20,450 nucleotides of DNA, from positions 1 through 20,450 of the IMG/VR virus record IMGVR_UViG_3300006802_000778. One strand, given 5' to 3'. The DNA comes from a virus. Shown piece by piece: positions 15,075 to 20,434 of the stretch. The number at the start of each line of letters is the position of its first letter. The first letter of the stretch is position 1. The position numbers and the translations under genes are program-made. The notes under the pieces are model-generated. The model was not told the DNA's origin. It was given only the letters and a program-made list of their open reading frames with translations, and made no database searches.

Positions 15075-15863
15075 TTAATCGTTGTGGGTGAATGTCCGAT
15101 ACGCCGAATTCCCCCCGCCGCCACGATTCACGGTGTTGTTGCGACTGGGGAAGGGATTCTGGAACTCGTAGGCTCTAATCAGCCAGTTGTGGAACGTTCG
15201 CGGCCAGTCTCGCTTCTTTTTCCCGCTTGCCACGAAGTAGTTCGTGAACTTCTCCGCTTCCAGCCGGAGGTTCAGGCCAAACTCTTCGGCGCGGTGGGCG
15301 TGGATGGCGTCTGGCTCCCAGTCGTCGGGAATCGTGGTCGCTGACTTCCGCCGGTGGAGTTGCGACTGGGGGGGCTCTAGGGGGTTGTTTTTAGGTAGTT
15401 TAGTTATATAGCTAGTCTCTTCTATATTTGTGCTCAAATTTTCAGCAGCTAAAAGTGCCCCGTTTTTGCCGTCTCCGTCACCATCGTTGTCAATAGCATC
15501 TGAGGTGCTCAATTTACCGCTACCCAAAATCTGGGTGTCGGTGGATATTGTCACCCCGTTCGGGTGTGGGTTGAACGACCAAACGTAGGCGAATTTACTG
15601 GACTTTTCGTCCTTTCGGATGGTCAGGTATCCAGCCTCAGAAAGCTCTGCCAAGTATTTTTGAATTGTATTTCTTGACAGTTTCCGGGCGGAAGCGACAC
15701 CGCTGACGCTGTAGTCCCAGCCCTCCGGTCTGGTGAAGAGCCAGATGAAGAGCCAGAGCGCCATGTCGCTGCACTTGGTGTCGTTGATGACGGCCAGCGG
15801 GACCATCTTCCAAGCGTGAATCTCGCTGAGATCTTCGCGCCTACCGTTGAGTTCTTTAGGCAT
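15075..15863 (-). CDS. Winged-helix replication initiator-like protein
   Basis: 262 aa, ATG at 15863, overlapping the upstream gene by 8 nt. Residues about 15-95 form a winged helix of the phage replication-protein type (AWKMVPLAVINDTKCSDMAL, SGVASARKLSRNTIQKYL, LSEAGYLTIRKDEKSSKFAY). A low-complexity acidic linker (DNDGDGDGKNG) follows. Residues about 185-240 (PDDWEPDAIHAHRAEEFGL, then FTNYFVASGKKKRDWPRTF and HNWLIRA) match the C-terminal module of many phage O-like/DnaT-like replication proteins. It probably binds the origin and brings in the helicase encoded two genes downstream. The end is Gly/Asn-rich. Name based on architecture only. Confidence 0.65.
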   Translation of the reverse strand: MPKELNGRREDLSEIHAWKMVPLAVINDTKCSDMALWLFIWLFTRPEGWDYSVSGVASARKLSRNTIQKYLAELSEAGYLTIRKDEKSSKFAYVWSFNPHPNGVTISTDTQILGSGKLSTSDAIDNDGDGDGKNGALLAAENLSTNIEETSYITKLPKNNPLEPPQSQLHRRKSATTIPDDWEPDAIHAHRAEEFGLNLRLEAEKFTNYFVASGKKKRDWPRTFHNWLIRAYEFQNPFPSRNNTVNRGGGGNSAYRTFTHND

Positions 15864-16071
15864 GGAGGTACCTGTCGTCCACGCGCCTGACGTAGCCGCG
15901 CTGCCTGAGAGTGTTAAGCGCGGTATTCAGATCGTTCGGGCGGTCTGCACAAACGACCTTTATGTCTTCGAACGTAGCCCCCCCTGTGTCGTGGTGTCGC
16001 AGAATGAGTAGATATGCAGCTTTGGCGGCCAGCGTCAGTTCGGCGTCCTGAAGGACTTCATCAATCTTCAT
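15856..16071 (-). CDS. Small winged-helix protein (71 aa)
   Basis: ATG at 16071, overlapping the glycosyltransferase stop by 11 nt; the SD is weak. Helices (LTLAAKAAYLLILRHHDTGG), a recognition-type helix (DLNTALNTLRQRGY) and a short wing (VRRVDDRYLHA) give a compact MarR/winged-helix-like DNA-binding domain. It is directly upstream of, and overlaps, the initiator-like gene, so it may regulate or assist replication initiation. No specific family assigned. Confidence 0.55.
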   Translation of the reverse strand: MKIDEVLQDAELTLAAKAAYLLILRHHDTGGATFEDIKVVCADRPNDLNTALNTLRQRGYVRRVDDRYLHA

Positions 16072-16783
16072 TGTTGTATCCCGCCATCCTTAGCCCAAGG
16101 CGGATCATGTCTGGCGTCCGCATCGCGGGGCTGTACAGGTGAATGATGCGTGGGCTGGAAACAGCGATCTGCTTCAGCCCGTGAACTTCGGCGCAGAGCG
16201 CAAACGTCCGGTCCTCACCCTGCCACATCTGCCCCATGGGGAGCGAAGTGATCCGGGGGTGGTATCGACAGAGTTCAGCGGCTCGCTTCGACAGCATGGT
16301 GCAAGCCCCGCCACCGTGTACGATCATGGTTTCGCGGTTGTTGAGGCGGGTCATTAGCTCCGGGTCACGGAAGCCGTAGGGATGCTCGTCCCACACCTGT
16401 GGCAGCGGGGGGCTACCATTCTGCCACACCGTCCAGAATACACCGTAGGCAATGTCTGCGCGGTGGTACTGCATCTGCTGCTCTAGGGTAGCCGCCGTGT
16501 CCGTAGAGAGTAGAAGGTCGTCGTCCACGAAGAGAAGCTTGTCGTAGTCGGACTCAGCGAAACGGTCCAAGAACCGTTGCCGGGACGCAGCCACCCTCTC
16601 AATGGCATCGTGTCGCCAAATGTGCGTGTCGTGAATGTCTCCCGGCGTGTACCCCTTATCCACCTCGTAGCTCAGGTCGATCTCCACCCGCTCTTGGGCG
16701 TGGATGCACTTGCTCCACACCTCAAAAAGTTCGCCCTTGGCTTCCCTGACCGGCCCACCGGCTAGGATTGTTGGCTGTCGCAT
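16061..16783 (-). CDS. GT-A glycosyltransferase (Anp1/GT2-like)
   Basis: 240 aa, ATG at 16783 with GGGGG upstream, overlapping the nuclease gene by 22 nt. Residues 60-95 (ASRQRFLDRFAESDYDKLLF then VDDDLLL, D87-D89) give the metal-binding DxD. Residues 105-120 (ADIAYGVFWTVW) and 155-170 (HGGGACTMLSKRAAEL) form the sugar pocket. The G189-E-D191 in GEDRTFALCAEVHG is the acid motif of this group, followed by IIHLYSP. No membrane segment is seen. It sits among nuclease and replication genes rather than surface genes, so glycosylation of phage DNA or a protein is as likely as a host-surface role. Confidence 0.75.
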   Translation of the reverse strand: MRQPTILAGGPVREAKGELFEVWSKCIHAQERVEIDLSYEVDKGYTPGDIHDTHIWRHDAIERVAASRQRFLDRFAESDYDKLLFVDDDLLLSTDTAATLEQQMQYHRADIAYGVFWTVWQNGSPPLPQVWDEHPYGFRDPELMTRLNNRETMIVHGGGACTMLSKRAAELCRYHPRITSLPMGQMWQGEDRTFALCAEVHGLKQIAVSSPRIIHLYSPAMRTPDMIRLGLRMAGYNNED

Positions 16784-17109
16784 AGCGCCCCCAGTAAGTC
16801 TGATAATTTGAGTGTACAGAGGATCTCCCCCCTGTTTTTCTTGTGTACAACAATCGGCGTTAGCTCCCCCGCATTCTTGCTGGCTTGCTCAAATGCGCTG
16901 CGTAGGTCTAGACGCTCTTGCGCCTTGCATTCTACCGCAAACGGGAAGTGCCGTCTAGCGGCTGGCGACAGCTTGATGTCTGCGCCATTCTCCCCCATGA
17001 TCGCGGATCGCACATCGTCAGGCTCAAGGCCGGGGAATGCGTCTGCAATCATCTTTGCCACCGCCTGTTGCAAGCGTCTCCCCTTAGCCTTGGCCGAAGC
17101 TGGCTTCAC
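16762..17109 (-). CDS. PDDEXK-type nuclease, resolvase-like (115 aa)
   Basis: GTG at 17109, overlapping the upstream TGA (GTGA) with GGGGAG 7 nt upstream. The small phage nuclease layout is clear: a basic N-terminal helix (SAKAKGRRLQQAVAKMIADA), ENGADIKL with D44, FAVECKAQE with E60 and K62, then a helix AFEQASKNAG and the strand LTPIVVHKKNRGEIL. This is the D...ExK pattern of PDDEXK enzymes such as Holliday-junction resolvases and VRR-type nucleases. The likely role is processing branched or recombining phage DNA. The substrate is not determined. Confidence 0.7.
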   Translation of the reverse strand: MKPASAKAKGRRLQQAVAKMIADAFPGLEPDDVRSAIMGENGADIKLSPAARRHFPFAVECKAQERLDLRSAFEQASKNAGELTPIVVHKKNRGEILCTLKLSDLLGALCDSQQS

Positions 17110-17312
17110 AGGCGCTCCCCCCAGTTGTCGGGGTTGTCGAACGGGTCTTGCGTGGGTTCAAGTGCTGTCAGGGTTGTGAGGTTCGCCACGGCGAGATTGT
17201 TGATGATGTCTGCGGCGGTCCTCAGTTGGTCCTGCGTCTTGGCTTGCGTCAGTTTCTTGCCAAGCGCATATCCGGCCCAAGCGCCAAGCGCAAAGATCAC
17301 AGCGTAGTTCAT
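17106..17312 (-). CDS. Small N-terminally anchored membrane protein (68 aa)
   Basis: ATG at 17312 overlapping the upstream stop (ATGA), GGAG 6 nt upstream; an in-frame extension to 17393 lies within the upstream gene. One TM segment at the N-terminus (NYAVIFALGAWAGYALGKKL) is followed by a polar helix (TQDQLRTAADIINNL) and an acidic end. Single-TM accessory protein; function unknown. Confidence 0.55.
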   Translation of the reverse strand: MNYAVIFALGAWAGYALGKKLTQAKTQDQLRTAADIINNLAVANLTTLTALEPTQDPFDNPDNWGERL

Positions 17313-17512
17313 GGCTGCTCCGGGCAGATGTAGAATACGAGCGTGGAGTCTTGCGGTGCCCACGAATGGATGTCCCCAGTCAGCATACGGCACTCAGCCA
17401 CCGGGGAGCGCACATGAGTAACCGGATCCTTGGGTGCCACAAGCACCGCAACCACCAGCATGATTGCCGACGCCCCCACGGTGACGGTTGCCACCAGCGC
17501 ACCGCTACTCAT
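17309..17512 (-). CDS. Small exported or membrane protein (67 aa)
   Basis: ATG at 17512, overlapping the upstream TAG by 8 nt, with GAGGGG upstream. The hydrophobic N-terminus (VTVGASAIMLVVAVLVAP, about residues 10-28) is a TM segment or uncleaved signal. The 39-residue C-terminal part has two cysteines (AECRM, FYICPEQP) that could form a disulfide outside the membrane. No lipobox is visible. Function unknown. Confidence 0.5.
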   Translation of the reverse strand: MSSGALVATVTVGASAIMLVVAVLVAPKDPVTHVRSPVAECRMLTGDIHSWAPQDSTLVFYICPEQP

Positions 17513-17675
17513 CGTTGGTGCGCCCCTCAAGTCTATCCAGTTCGCGCTCCAGATACCGGAGATTTACGCGCAGCGTCAGGATCTCACTCCGCAGTTCTGC
17601 GGCTCTCCTCCCATTGCTTGGCGTACATGGTCGCGGCTGCACGTAGCCGTACTCCGAAATGCGATTCATAGTCAT
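17505..17675 (-). CDS. Short coiled-coil protein overlapping the HNH gene
   Basis: Open in the frame of the interrupted HNH start but supported as a separate gene: the ATG at 17675 has GAGGG a few bases upstream, and the stop TAG overlaps the next ATG (17512). The C-terminal 35 residues form a charged helix (RRAAELRSEILTLRVNL, RYLERELDRLEG) typical of a coiled coil. A GTG at 17642 with GGAG upstream is an alternative start (45 aa). The ATG-started version (56 aa) overlaps the intact-frame HNH gene by 92 nt. Start uncertain. Confidence 0.45.
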   Translation of the reverse strand: MTMNRISEYGYVQPRPCTPSNGRRAAELRSEILTLRVNLRYLERELDRLEGRTNDE

Positions 17676-17906
17676 GTTGCCCTCTCTGGTGGATGTAATT
17701 GTGGCACTCCCTGCACAGGGCACCATGTCGTCAGCGCTCCCCCCGGCCCCACGACTGCGAACGTGGTGGGCATCTGTAGCCTTTTTGCCGCAGACGCAGG
17801 GCCGGGACTTGAGCCAGTCAAGCCGCTCCTGAGAGCCGAACTGCCTCTCCCATAACTTCTTTTTCCGTTTTGGGTTAGACTTGCGGAGCGGCTTGCTGCG
17901 CTTCAT
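17584..17906 (-). pseudogene. HNH endonuclease interrupted by a 1-nt deletion at 17718-17720
   Basis: ATG at 17906 overlaps the upstream stop (TGATG). Residues 1-63 read KPLRKSNPKRKKKLWERQFG, SRPCVCGKKATDAHHVRSRG and AGGSADDMVP. In the same frame the sequence then turns meaningless for this family. One extra C in the CCC run at 17718-17720 would give VPLCRECHNYIHQRG and ESHFG, then a helix ending WEESRRTAE at TGA 17584 (107 aa in total). That is the exact HNH/DUF968-like phage nuclease end, with the second zinc Cys pair and the catalytic N/H residues. As written, the gene is a frameshifted pseudogene. A sequencing error or a -1 ribosomal frameshift would restore it. Confidence 0.75.
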
Positions 17907-18490
17907 CAGCGGTGGTGCTGGATGAAAAGAGAAATCGCGATGGTGCGATCATTTTCGGTCATGGGTCTACCCAAGTGCTCCGCGAATCCGTCCACGACGC
18001 CCCCAGCGATAATCGCGCAGCGGAGCATCAAGTCTTGATCTGCTTGCAGCGGCGTCCCGCTCGCCTGTGCGACGGTGGGCTGCGACACGATACGTCTAGC
18101 CGCCTCATTGACCGGAGCGAGGTCAAGCTCTCTCACCGCAGCCTGTACCGTCTCAGCCGGGAACACCAGCCCCTCCTCATCTTCAAGCGTCAGCGCGGGG
18201 TGTTCGCCCACAAACGTGGCGGTGGCGAGAACCCACCCGCCCTTGGTCGCCTTGATCTGAGACTCCATTGTCGGCCACCATTCCTCGCTGGGGGGCGCAT
18301 CCTTCCCCGGCTTGAACATATACTCGCCACTCGTATCCCCGTGGACCTCAAACCCCGCGAACGGCCCGTACTGCCCGTCCCCCGTCTTGCCCCAGCGGAC
18401 CAAGAGTGGAGCGTCCTTCGTGTGGTACCAAAAGTTCTTGAAAGAAATATTCTTGATGCGCTGTCCGTTAGAGCCCGTGAAAGTTACCAT
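17906..18490 (-). CDS. Hypothetical protein (194 aa)
   Basis: ATG at 18490 with GGGGG 6 nt upstream, overlapping the HTH gene by 23 nt; a TTG extension to 18535 is rejected. The N-terminal half is beta-rich and aromatic (KNISFKNFWYHTKDAPLLVR, GPFAGFEVHGDTSGEYMF, GGWVLATATFVGEHPAL). The C-terminal half is helical (QDLMLRCAIIAGGVVDGF, NDRTIAISLFIQHH). It lies in the promoter-proximal part of the leftward operon, before the nuclease genes. An OB-fold-like DNA-binding role is conceivable but no motif supports it; treated as unknown. Confidence 0.6.
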   Translation of the reverse strand: MVTFTGSNGQRIKNISFKNFWYHTKDAPLLVRWGKTGDGQYGPFAGFEVHGDTSGEYMFKPGKDAPPSEEWWPTMESQIKATKGGWVLATATFVGEHPALTLEDEEGLVFPAETVQAAVRELDLAPVNEAARRIVSQPTVAQASGTPLQADQDLMLRCAIIAGGVVDGFAEHLGRPMTENDRTIAISLFIQHHR

Positions 18491-18668
18491 GGTTTGCCCC
18501 CTTGCTGAGTTGGTTGATGGTTTCGGGTAGTGCAAGCTCGTACACTTTGGGGAGCGGCGTTTTGCGCTCTACGTACAGCCATTGCCGTGTGTGCCCCCAT
18601 GCGGCTGCGAGTTGTGCGCCGCTAATCCCCCAAGCTGCGGCGGCTTCGATTGCTTCTCGTTTTGTCAC
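18468..18668 (-). CDS. Small helix-turn-helix regulator candidate (66 aa)
   Basis: GTG at 18668, with GGAG 8 nt upstream directly after the previous stop; a frame open to 18782 lies within the upstream gene. TKREAIEAAAAWGISGAQLA, then AAWGHTRQWLYVERKTPLPK, has the two-helix layout of small Cro/YdaS-like HTH proteins. The tail is polar. It could regulate the nearby divergent control region. HTH call by pattern only. Confidence 0.5.
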   Translation of the reverse strand: MTKREAIEAAAAWGISGAQLAAAWGHTRQWLYVERKTPLPKVYELALPETINQLSKGANHGNFHGL

Positions 18669-18681
18669 AGTCAAGTCTCCG

Positions 18682-18873
18682 TTAGTCGTCAAACCGTTCT
18701 GCGGCCAGTTCGCCCAGCCGCTCCACCCACCGCTCTTCGTCGATGAATCCATTGAGCGAGCAGGGACAACCGTCCCAGTCAATCACACCCTCCTCCCAAG
18801 AGAACAGAACGTCGATCCGTGCCTCGCAAGAAGGGCAATCAACCGCAATCTCTCTCTCCTCGTCGCGTCTCAT
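18682..18873 (-). CDS. Small zinc-binding protein candidate (63 aa)
   Basis: ATG at 18873, 1 nt after the upstream TAA, with GAGG 9 nt upstream. C13-P-S-C16 and C36-P-C38 flank an acidic middle (SWEEGVIDWDG), suggesting a zinc ribbon; the C-terminus is a charged helix (RWVERLGELAAERF). Acidic overall. Such small acidic promoter-proximal phage proteins often bind host factors, but that is inference here. Function unknown. Confidence 0.5.
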   Translation of the reverse strand: MRRDEEREIAVDCPSCEARIDVLFSWEEGVIDWDGCPCSLNGFIDEERWVERLGELAAERFDD

Positions 18874-18874
18874 C

Positions 18875-19090
18875 TTACTTCGCCTCTCTAGTGTGGATCA
18901 GGATCCTCAGTTGCGTGATTGCCTCAACCGCCTCGTTGATGCCCCCGTGGAGTCCGGGTACATGAGCCCACAGCGAAGCGTCTGCCGCCTCGCACAGGAG
19001 CTTGCGAGCGTCCCAGAGGCGCTGGAGCGCGATGTCACGGCTCTCGTCCCGCTTGTCGGCAAAATAGTCCAGCACTTCGTGGCCGTTCAT
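18875..19090 (-). CDS. First gene of the leftward operon, small helical protein (71 aa)
   Basis: ATG at 19090 with a strong GGGAGG 5 nt upstream, about 45 nt after the predicted transcription start of the promoter at 19143-19171. The protein is helical and charged (GHEVLDYFADKRDESRDIA, LWDARKLLCEAADASLW, NEAVEAITQLRILIH). No domain recognised. Position at the head of the operon makes it a probable early, host-directed protein. Confidence 0.6.
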   Translation of the reverse strand: MNGHEVLDYFADKRDESRDIALQRLWDARKLLCEAADASLWAHVPGLHGGINEAVEAITQLRILIHTREAK

Positions 19091-19142
19091 GGGACCTCCC
19101 GTTGGTGATAAAATTTACAAGAAAGCGCCGTTACACGCTACC

Positions 19143-19171
19143 ATTCTACAGGCACCCTCTCCCGGTGTCAA
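19143..19171 (-). promoter_or_regulatory. Leftward sigma70-type promoter of the long operon
   Basis: On the - strand TTGACA (19171-19166), a 17-bp spacer and TAGAAT (19148-19143): perfect -35 and 5 of 6 for -10. Transcription would begin near 19136, giving a 5' UTR of about 45 nt before the ATG at 19090. This is the only strong promoter seen for the leftward genes. The 28-nt operator-like module ends 31 nt upstream of the -35. Confidence 0.7.
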
Positions 19172-19202
19172 CACATTTGTCAGCCTATTTTCCATGCGCG
19201 GG

Positions 19203-19230
19203 AACATTGTTACAGTTTAGGCACACCTAA
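19203..19230 (-). promoter_or_regulatory. Operator-like module, copy A
   Basis: Read on the - strand it begins TTAGGTGTGCCTAAAC and continues TGTAACAATGTT. It shares 23 of 28 positions with copy B at 20309-20336. Its palindromic half has 7-bp arms, GTTTAGG / CCTAAAC on the + strand (19215-19232), spacer CACA. The palindrome ends 12 nt before the + strand ATG at 19245, next to its SD. It could therefore control the divergent + gene as well as the leftward promoter. Confidence 0.6.
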
Positions 19231-19244
19231 ACAACGGAGGTCGC

Positions 19245-19724
19245 ATGGCTGGGGGCAGAAAAATCTACGAGGCACGTATCGCACAGCTAGATGACATGGG
19301 GGTAGAGGAGGTATTCCGGCTGTATCTTGAGCATGGCACTGTCAAGGCGCTTGTGTCGTCGCTGTGGGAGCCAGCGCACGAAGGTCAGCAAGTTGGTGTG
19401 TCTGCGCTGTACGGTTGGCTGGATCGCAACCCGGCTGCGAAAGATGCGTGGCGAAGGCTGCGGAAGATGCGCGGGGATATGGATGCAGACGAGGCTGTGC
19501 ATATCGCAATGAATGCGACGCAGGAAGACTGGCAAGCCAAGAAGCTACAGGTGGAGACCCTAAAATGGAGAGCAGGGGTCAATAATCGGGAGGACTACGG
19601 CACCGGCGTGGATGCCGTCGTCTCGACGCTGGGTCAGGCGATTCTCCGGGCGATCACGGCAGCGGAGCAGCAGGAGCGTCTACCGGTACCCGCAACTGAC
19701 GCAGAATACGAGATTGAGGAATAG
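19245..19724 (+). CDS. Terminase small subunit-like DNA-binding protein (159 aa)
   Basis: ATG at 19245 with GGAGG upstream. The N-terminus has an HTH-like region (DDMGVEEVFRLYLEHGTVKA, VSALYGWLDRNPAAKDAWRR). It is followed by the typical TerS helical block: MDADEAVHIAMNATQEDWQA, LQVETLKWRAGVNNREDYG. The acidic C-terminus (DAEYEIEE) follows an oligomerisation-type helix (AILRAITAAEQQERL). TerS proteins bind pac/cos DNA and hand it to the large terminase. No large terminase is in the window, so a dedicated regulator with the same fold cannot be excluded. The non-coding region immediately downstream could be its packaging target. Confidence 0.65.
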   Translation: MAGGRKIYEARIAQLDDMGVEEVFRLYLEHGTVKALVSSLWEPAHEGQQVGVSALYGWLDRNPAAKDAWRRLRKMRGDMDADEAVHIAMNATQEDWQAKKLQVETLKWRAGVNNREDYGTGVDAVVSTLGQAILRAITAAEQQERLPVPATDAEYEIEE

Positions 19725-19790
19725 GGGGGGGCGTTTGCACAGAGAATAGGTTCCGATTGCGCAGAGAACCGTGTGCGAGCGAACCCCCAG

Positions 19791-19836
19791 TTTCAGGGCA
19801 AAAAAAATCACCCCTTCGGAAGCTTCAGCCCTGAAA
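19791..19836. repeat. Inverted repeat after the TerS-like gene
   Basis: Perfect 9-bp arms TTTCAGGGC (19791-19799) and GCCCTGAAA (19828-19836) around a 28-nt interior that contains A8 and a short TTCGGAA turn. It lies 67 nt after the TerS stop. It could form a long stem that ends + strand transcription inefficiently, or a cruciform. Confidence 0.5.
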
Positions 19837-19848
19837 TGTTGCGTCTGC

Positions 19849-19870
19849 AATAGTTGACGCTGCAACTATT
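19849..19870 (+). terminator. Possible weak terminator hairpin
   Basis: Perfect 8-bp stem AATAGTTG (19849-19856) / CAACTATT (19863-19870) with a 6-nt loop, followed by a pyrimidine tract TTCTCTTC. The stem is AT-rich, so an intrinsic terminator after the TerS-like gene would be weak. A binding site for a protein is the alternative. Confidence 0.35.
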
Positions 19871-19903
19871 TTCTCTTCGCCCATCGCGCAGCATACACGC
19901 AGC

Positions 19904-20003
19904 ATCGCCCGGGCAACCCGAACAAAAACCGAAACCCGCCCCGCGCGGGTTCGCAGCGTATCAGCAGGGTGGATCGCGCGGGTAAACCGAACAAAACCCG
20001 AAA
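19904..20003. repeat. 31-bp direct repeat, two copies 69 bp apart (iteron-like)
   Basis: Copies at 19904-19934 and 19973-20003 agree at 27 of 31 positions; the shared core is CCGAACAAAA followed one base later by CCGAAA. A 7-bp hairpin (AACCCGC / GCGGGTT, 19933-19951) lies between them. Further CCGAA units occur to about 20070. The layout resembles iterons of initiator-dependent origins. Confidence 0.55.
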
Positions 20004-20023
20004 GGGGGGCGGGGCTTGACTGC

Positions 20024-20039
20024 GTTGCGCCGACGCAAC
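20024..20039. repeat. Short hairpin GTTGCG / CGCAAC
   Basis: Perfect 6-bp arms (20024-20029 and 20034-20039) with a 4-nt loop CCGA. One of several stems in the non-coding region. Confidence 0.4.
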
Positions 20040-20244
20040 ACCGAAGCATTTCCCGAAGGAAACCCGAAATAGCCCTAAAAAGCCCGTAAAGGGCACTAGG
20101 AAGCACGACAACTCCTTAGGGCCACCGCCATACGGGCTGGGTCATCCTCGCAAGTTCCCCTTATTTCATGCGGGTTCCGAGCGGTTTTCCACATAGGTGG
20201 CACAATCCCTGCTGGGGTTCGCCAATTTCGCAGCTTATGCGCAG

Positions 20245-20279
20245 CAATCCGGGGGGCTACCCCCACGGTATCGGGATTG
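20245..20279. repeat. Nested hairpin in the non-coding region
   Basis: Outer arms CAATCC (20245-20250) and GGATTG (20274-20279) enclose an inner GGGGG (20251-20255) / CCCCC (20260-20264) stem with loop GCTA. A two-step stem or cruciform, 30 bp left of operator module B. Confidence 0.4.
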
Positions 20280-20308
20280 GGGGGGAGTGTCCACGCAATG
20301 ATTTGGAA

Positions 20309-20336
20309 TTAGGTAAGCCTAAATTGTAACAGTATT
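20309..20336 (+). promoter_or_regulatory. Operator-like module, copy B
   Basis: Begins TTAGGTAAGCCTAAA and continues with TGTAACAGTATT; 23 of 28 positions match copy A. Here the 10-mer ATTGTAACAG is repeated (20323-20332 and 20334-20343) with an 11-bp period, so two protein units could bind side by side on one face of the helix. The TTGACA at 20371-20376 begins 34 nt after the module. Confidence 0.6.
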
Positions 20337-20370
20337 GTAACAGCGTGGGGCTTTCGGGGTTTATTCGGTA

Positions 20371-20397
20371 TTGACAAGAAAAAATTCACAATAATTT
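20371..20397 (+). promoter_or_regulatory. Rightward promoter candidate for the gene at 20435
   Basis: TTGACA (20371-20376) is a perfect -35. The -10 is unclear: AATAAT (20390-20395) is 5 of 6 but only 13 bp away, TAATTT (20392-20397) has 15-bp spacing but a poor match. The A/T-rich stretch between them and the operator module upstream favour a real, regulated promoter. Confidence 0.4.
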
Positions 20398-20434
20398 GGA
20401 GCACGTTCACCACACCTCTCGAAAGGAGACCCAA

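Larger units (their letters stand above)
19725..20434. other. Non-coding, hairpin-rich control region (candidate origin or packaging site)
   Basis: About 710 bp without a convincing gene on either strand; the open frames present lack SDs and known motifs. It holds five inverted repeats, a 31-bp direct repeat, CCGAA-type short repeats concentrated at 19915-20070, one DnaA-box-like TTTTCCACA (20185-20193), operator module B and a TTGACA box. Its place next to a TerS-like gene, and the presence of an initiator and helicase in the same genome, suggest an origin of replication and/or packaging site. Inference only. Confidence 0.5.

Noticed and set aside
19904-20070. CRISPR-like array from the CCGAA repeats
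   Set aside because: Only two long copies, short units are irregularly spaced, and no spacer-sized regular pattern or cas genes are present.
19825-20111. 81- and 93-codon - strand frames in the non-coding region
   Set aside because: Products are Cys/Arg/Phe-rich with no SD, overlap the direct repeats and hairpins, and read two frames of the same repeats.
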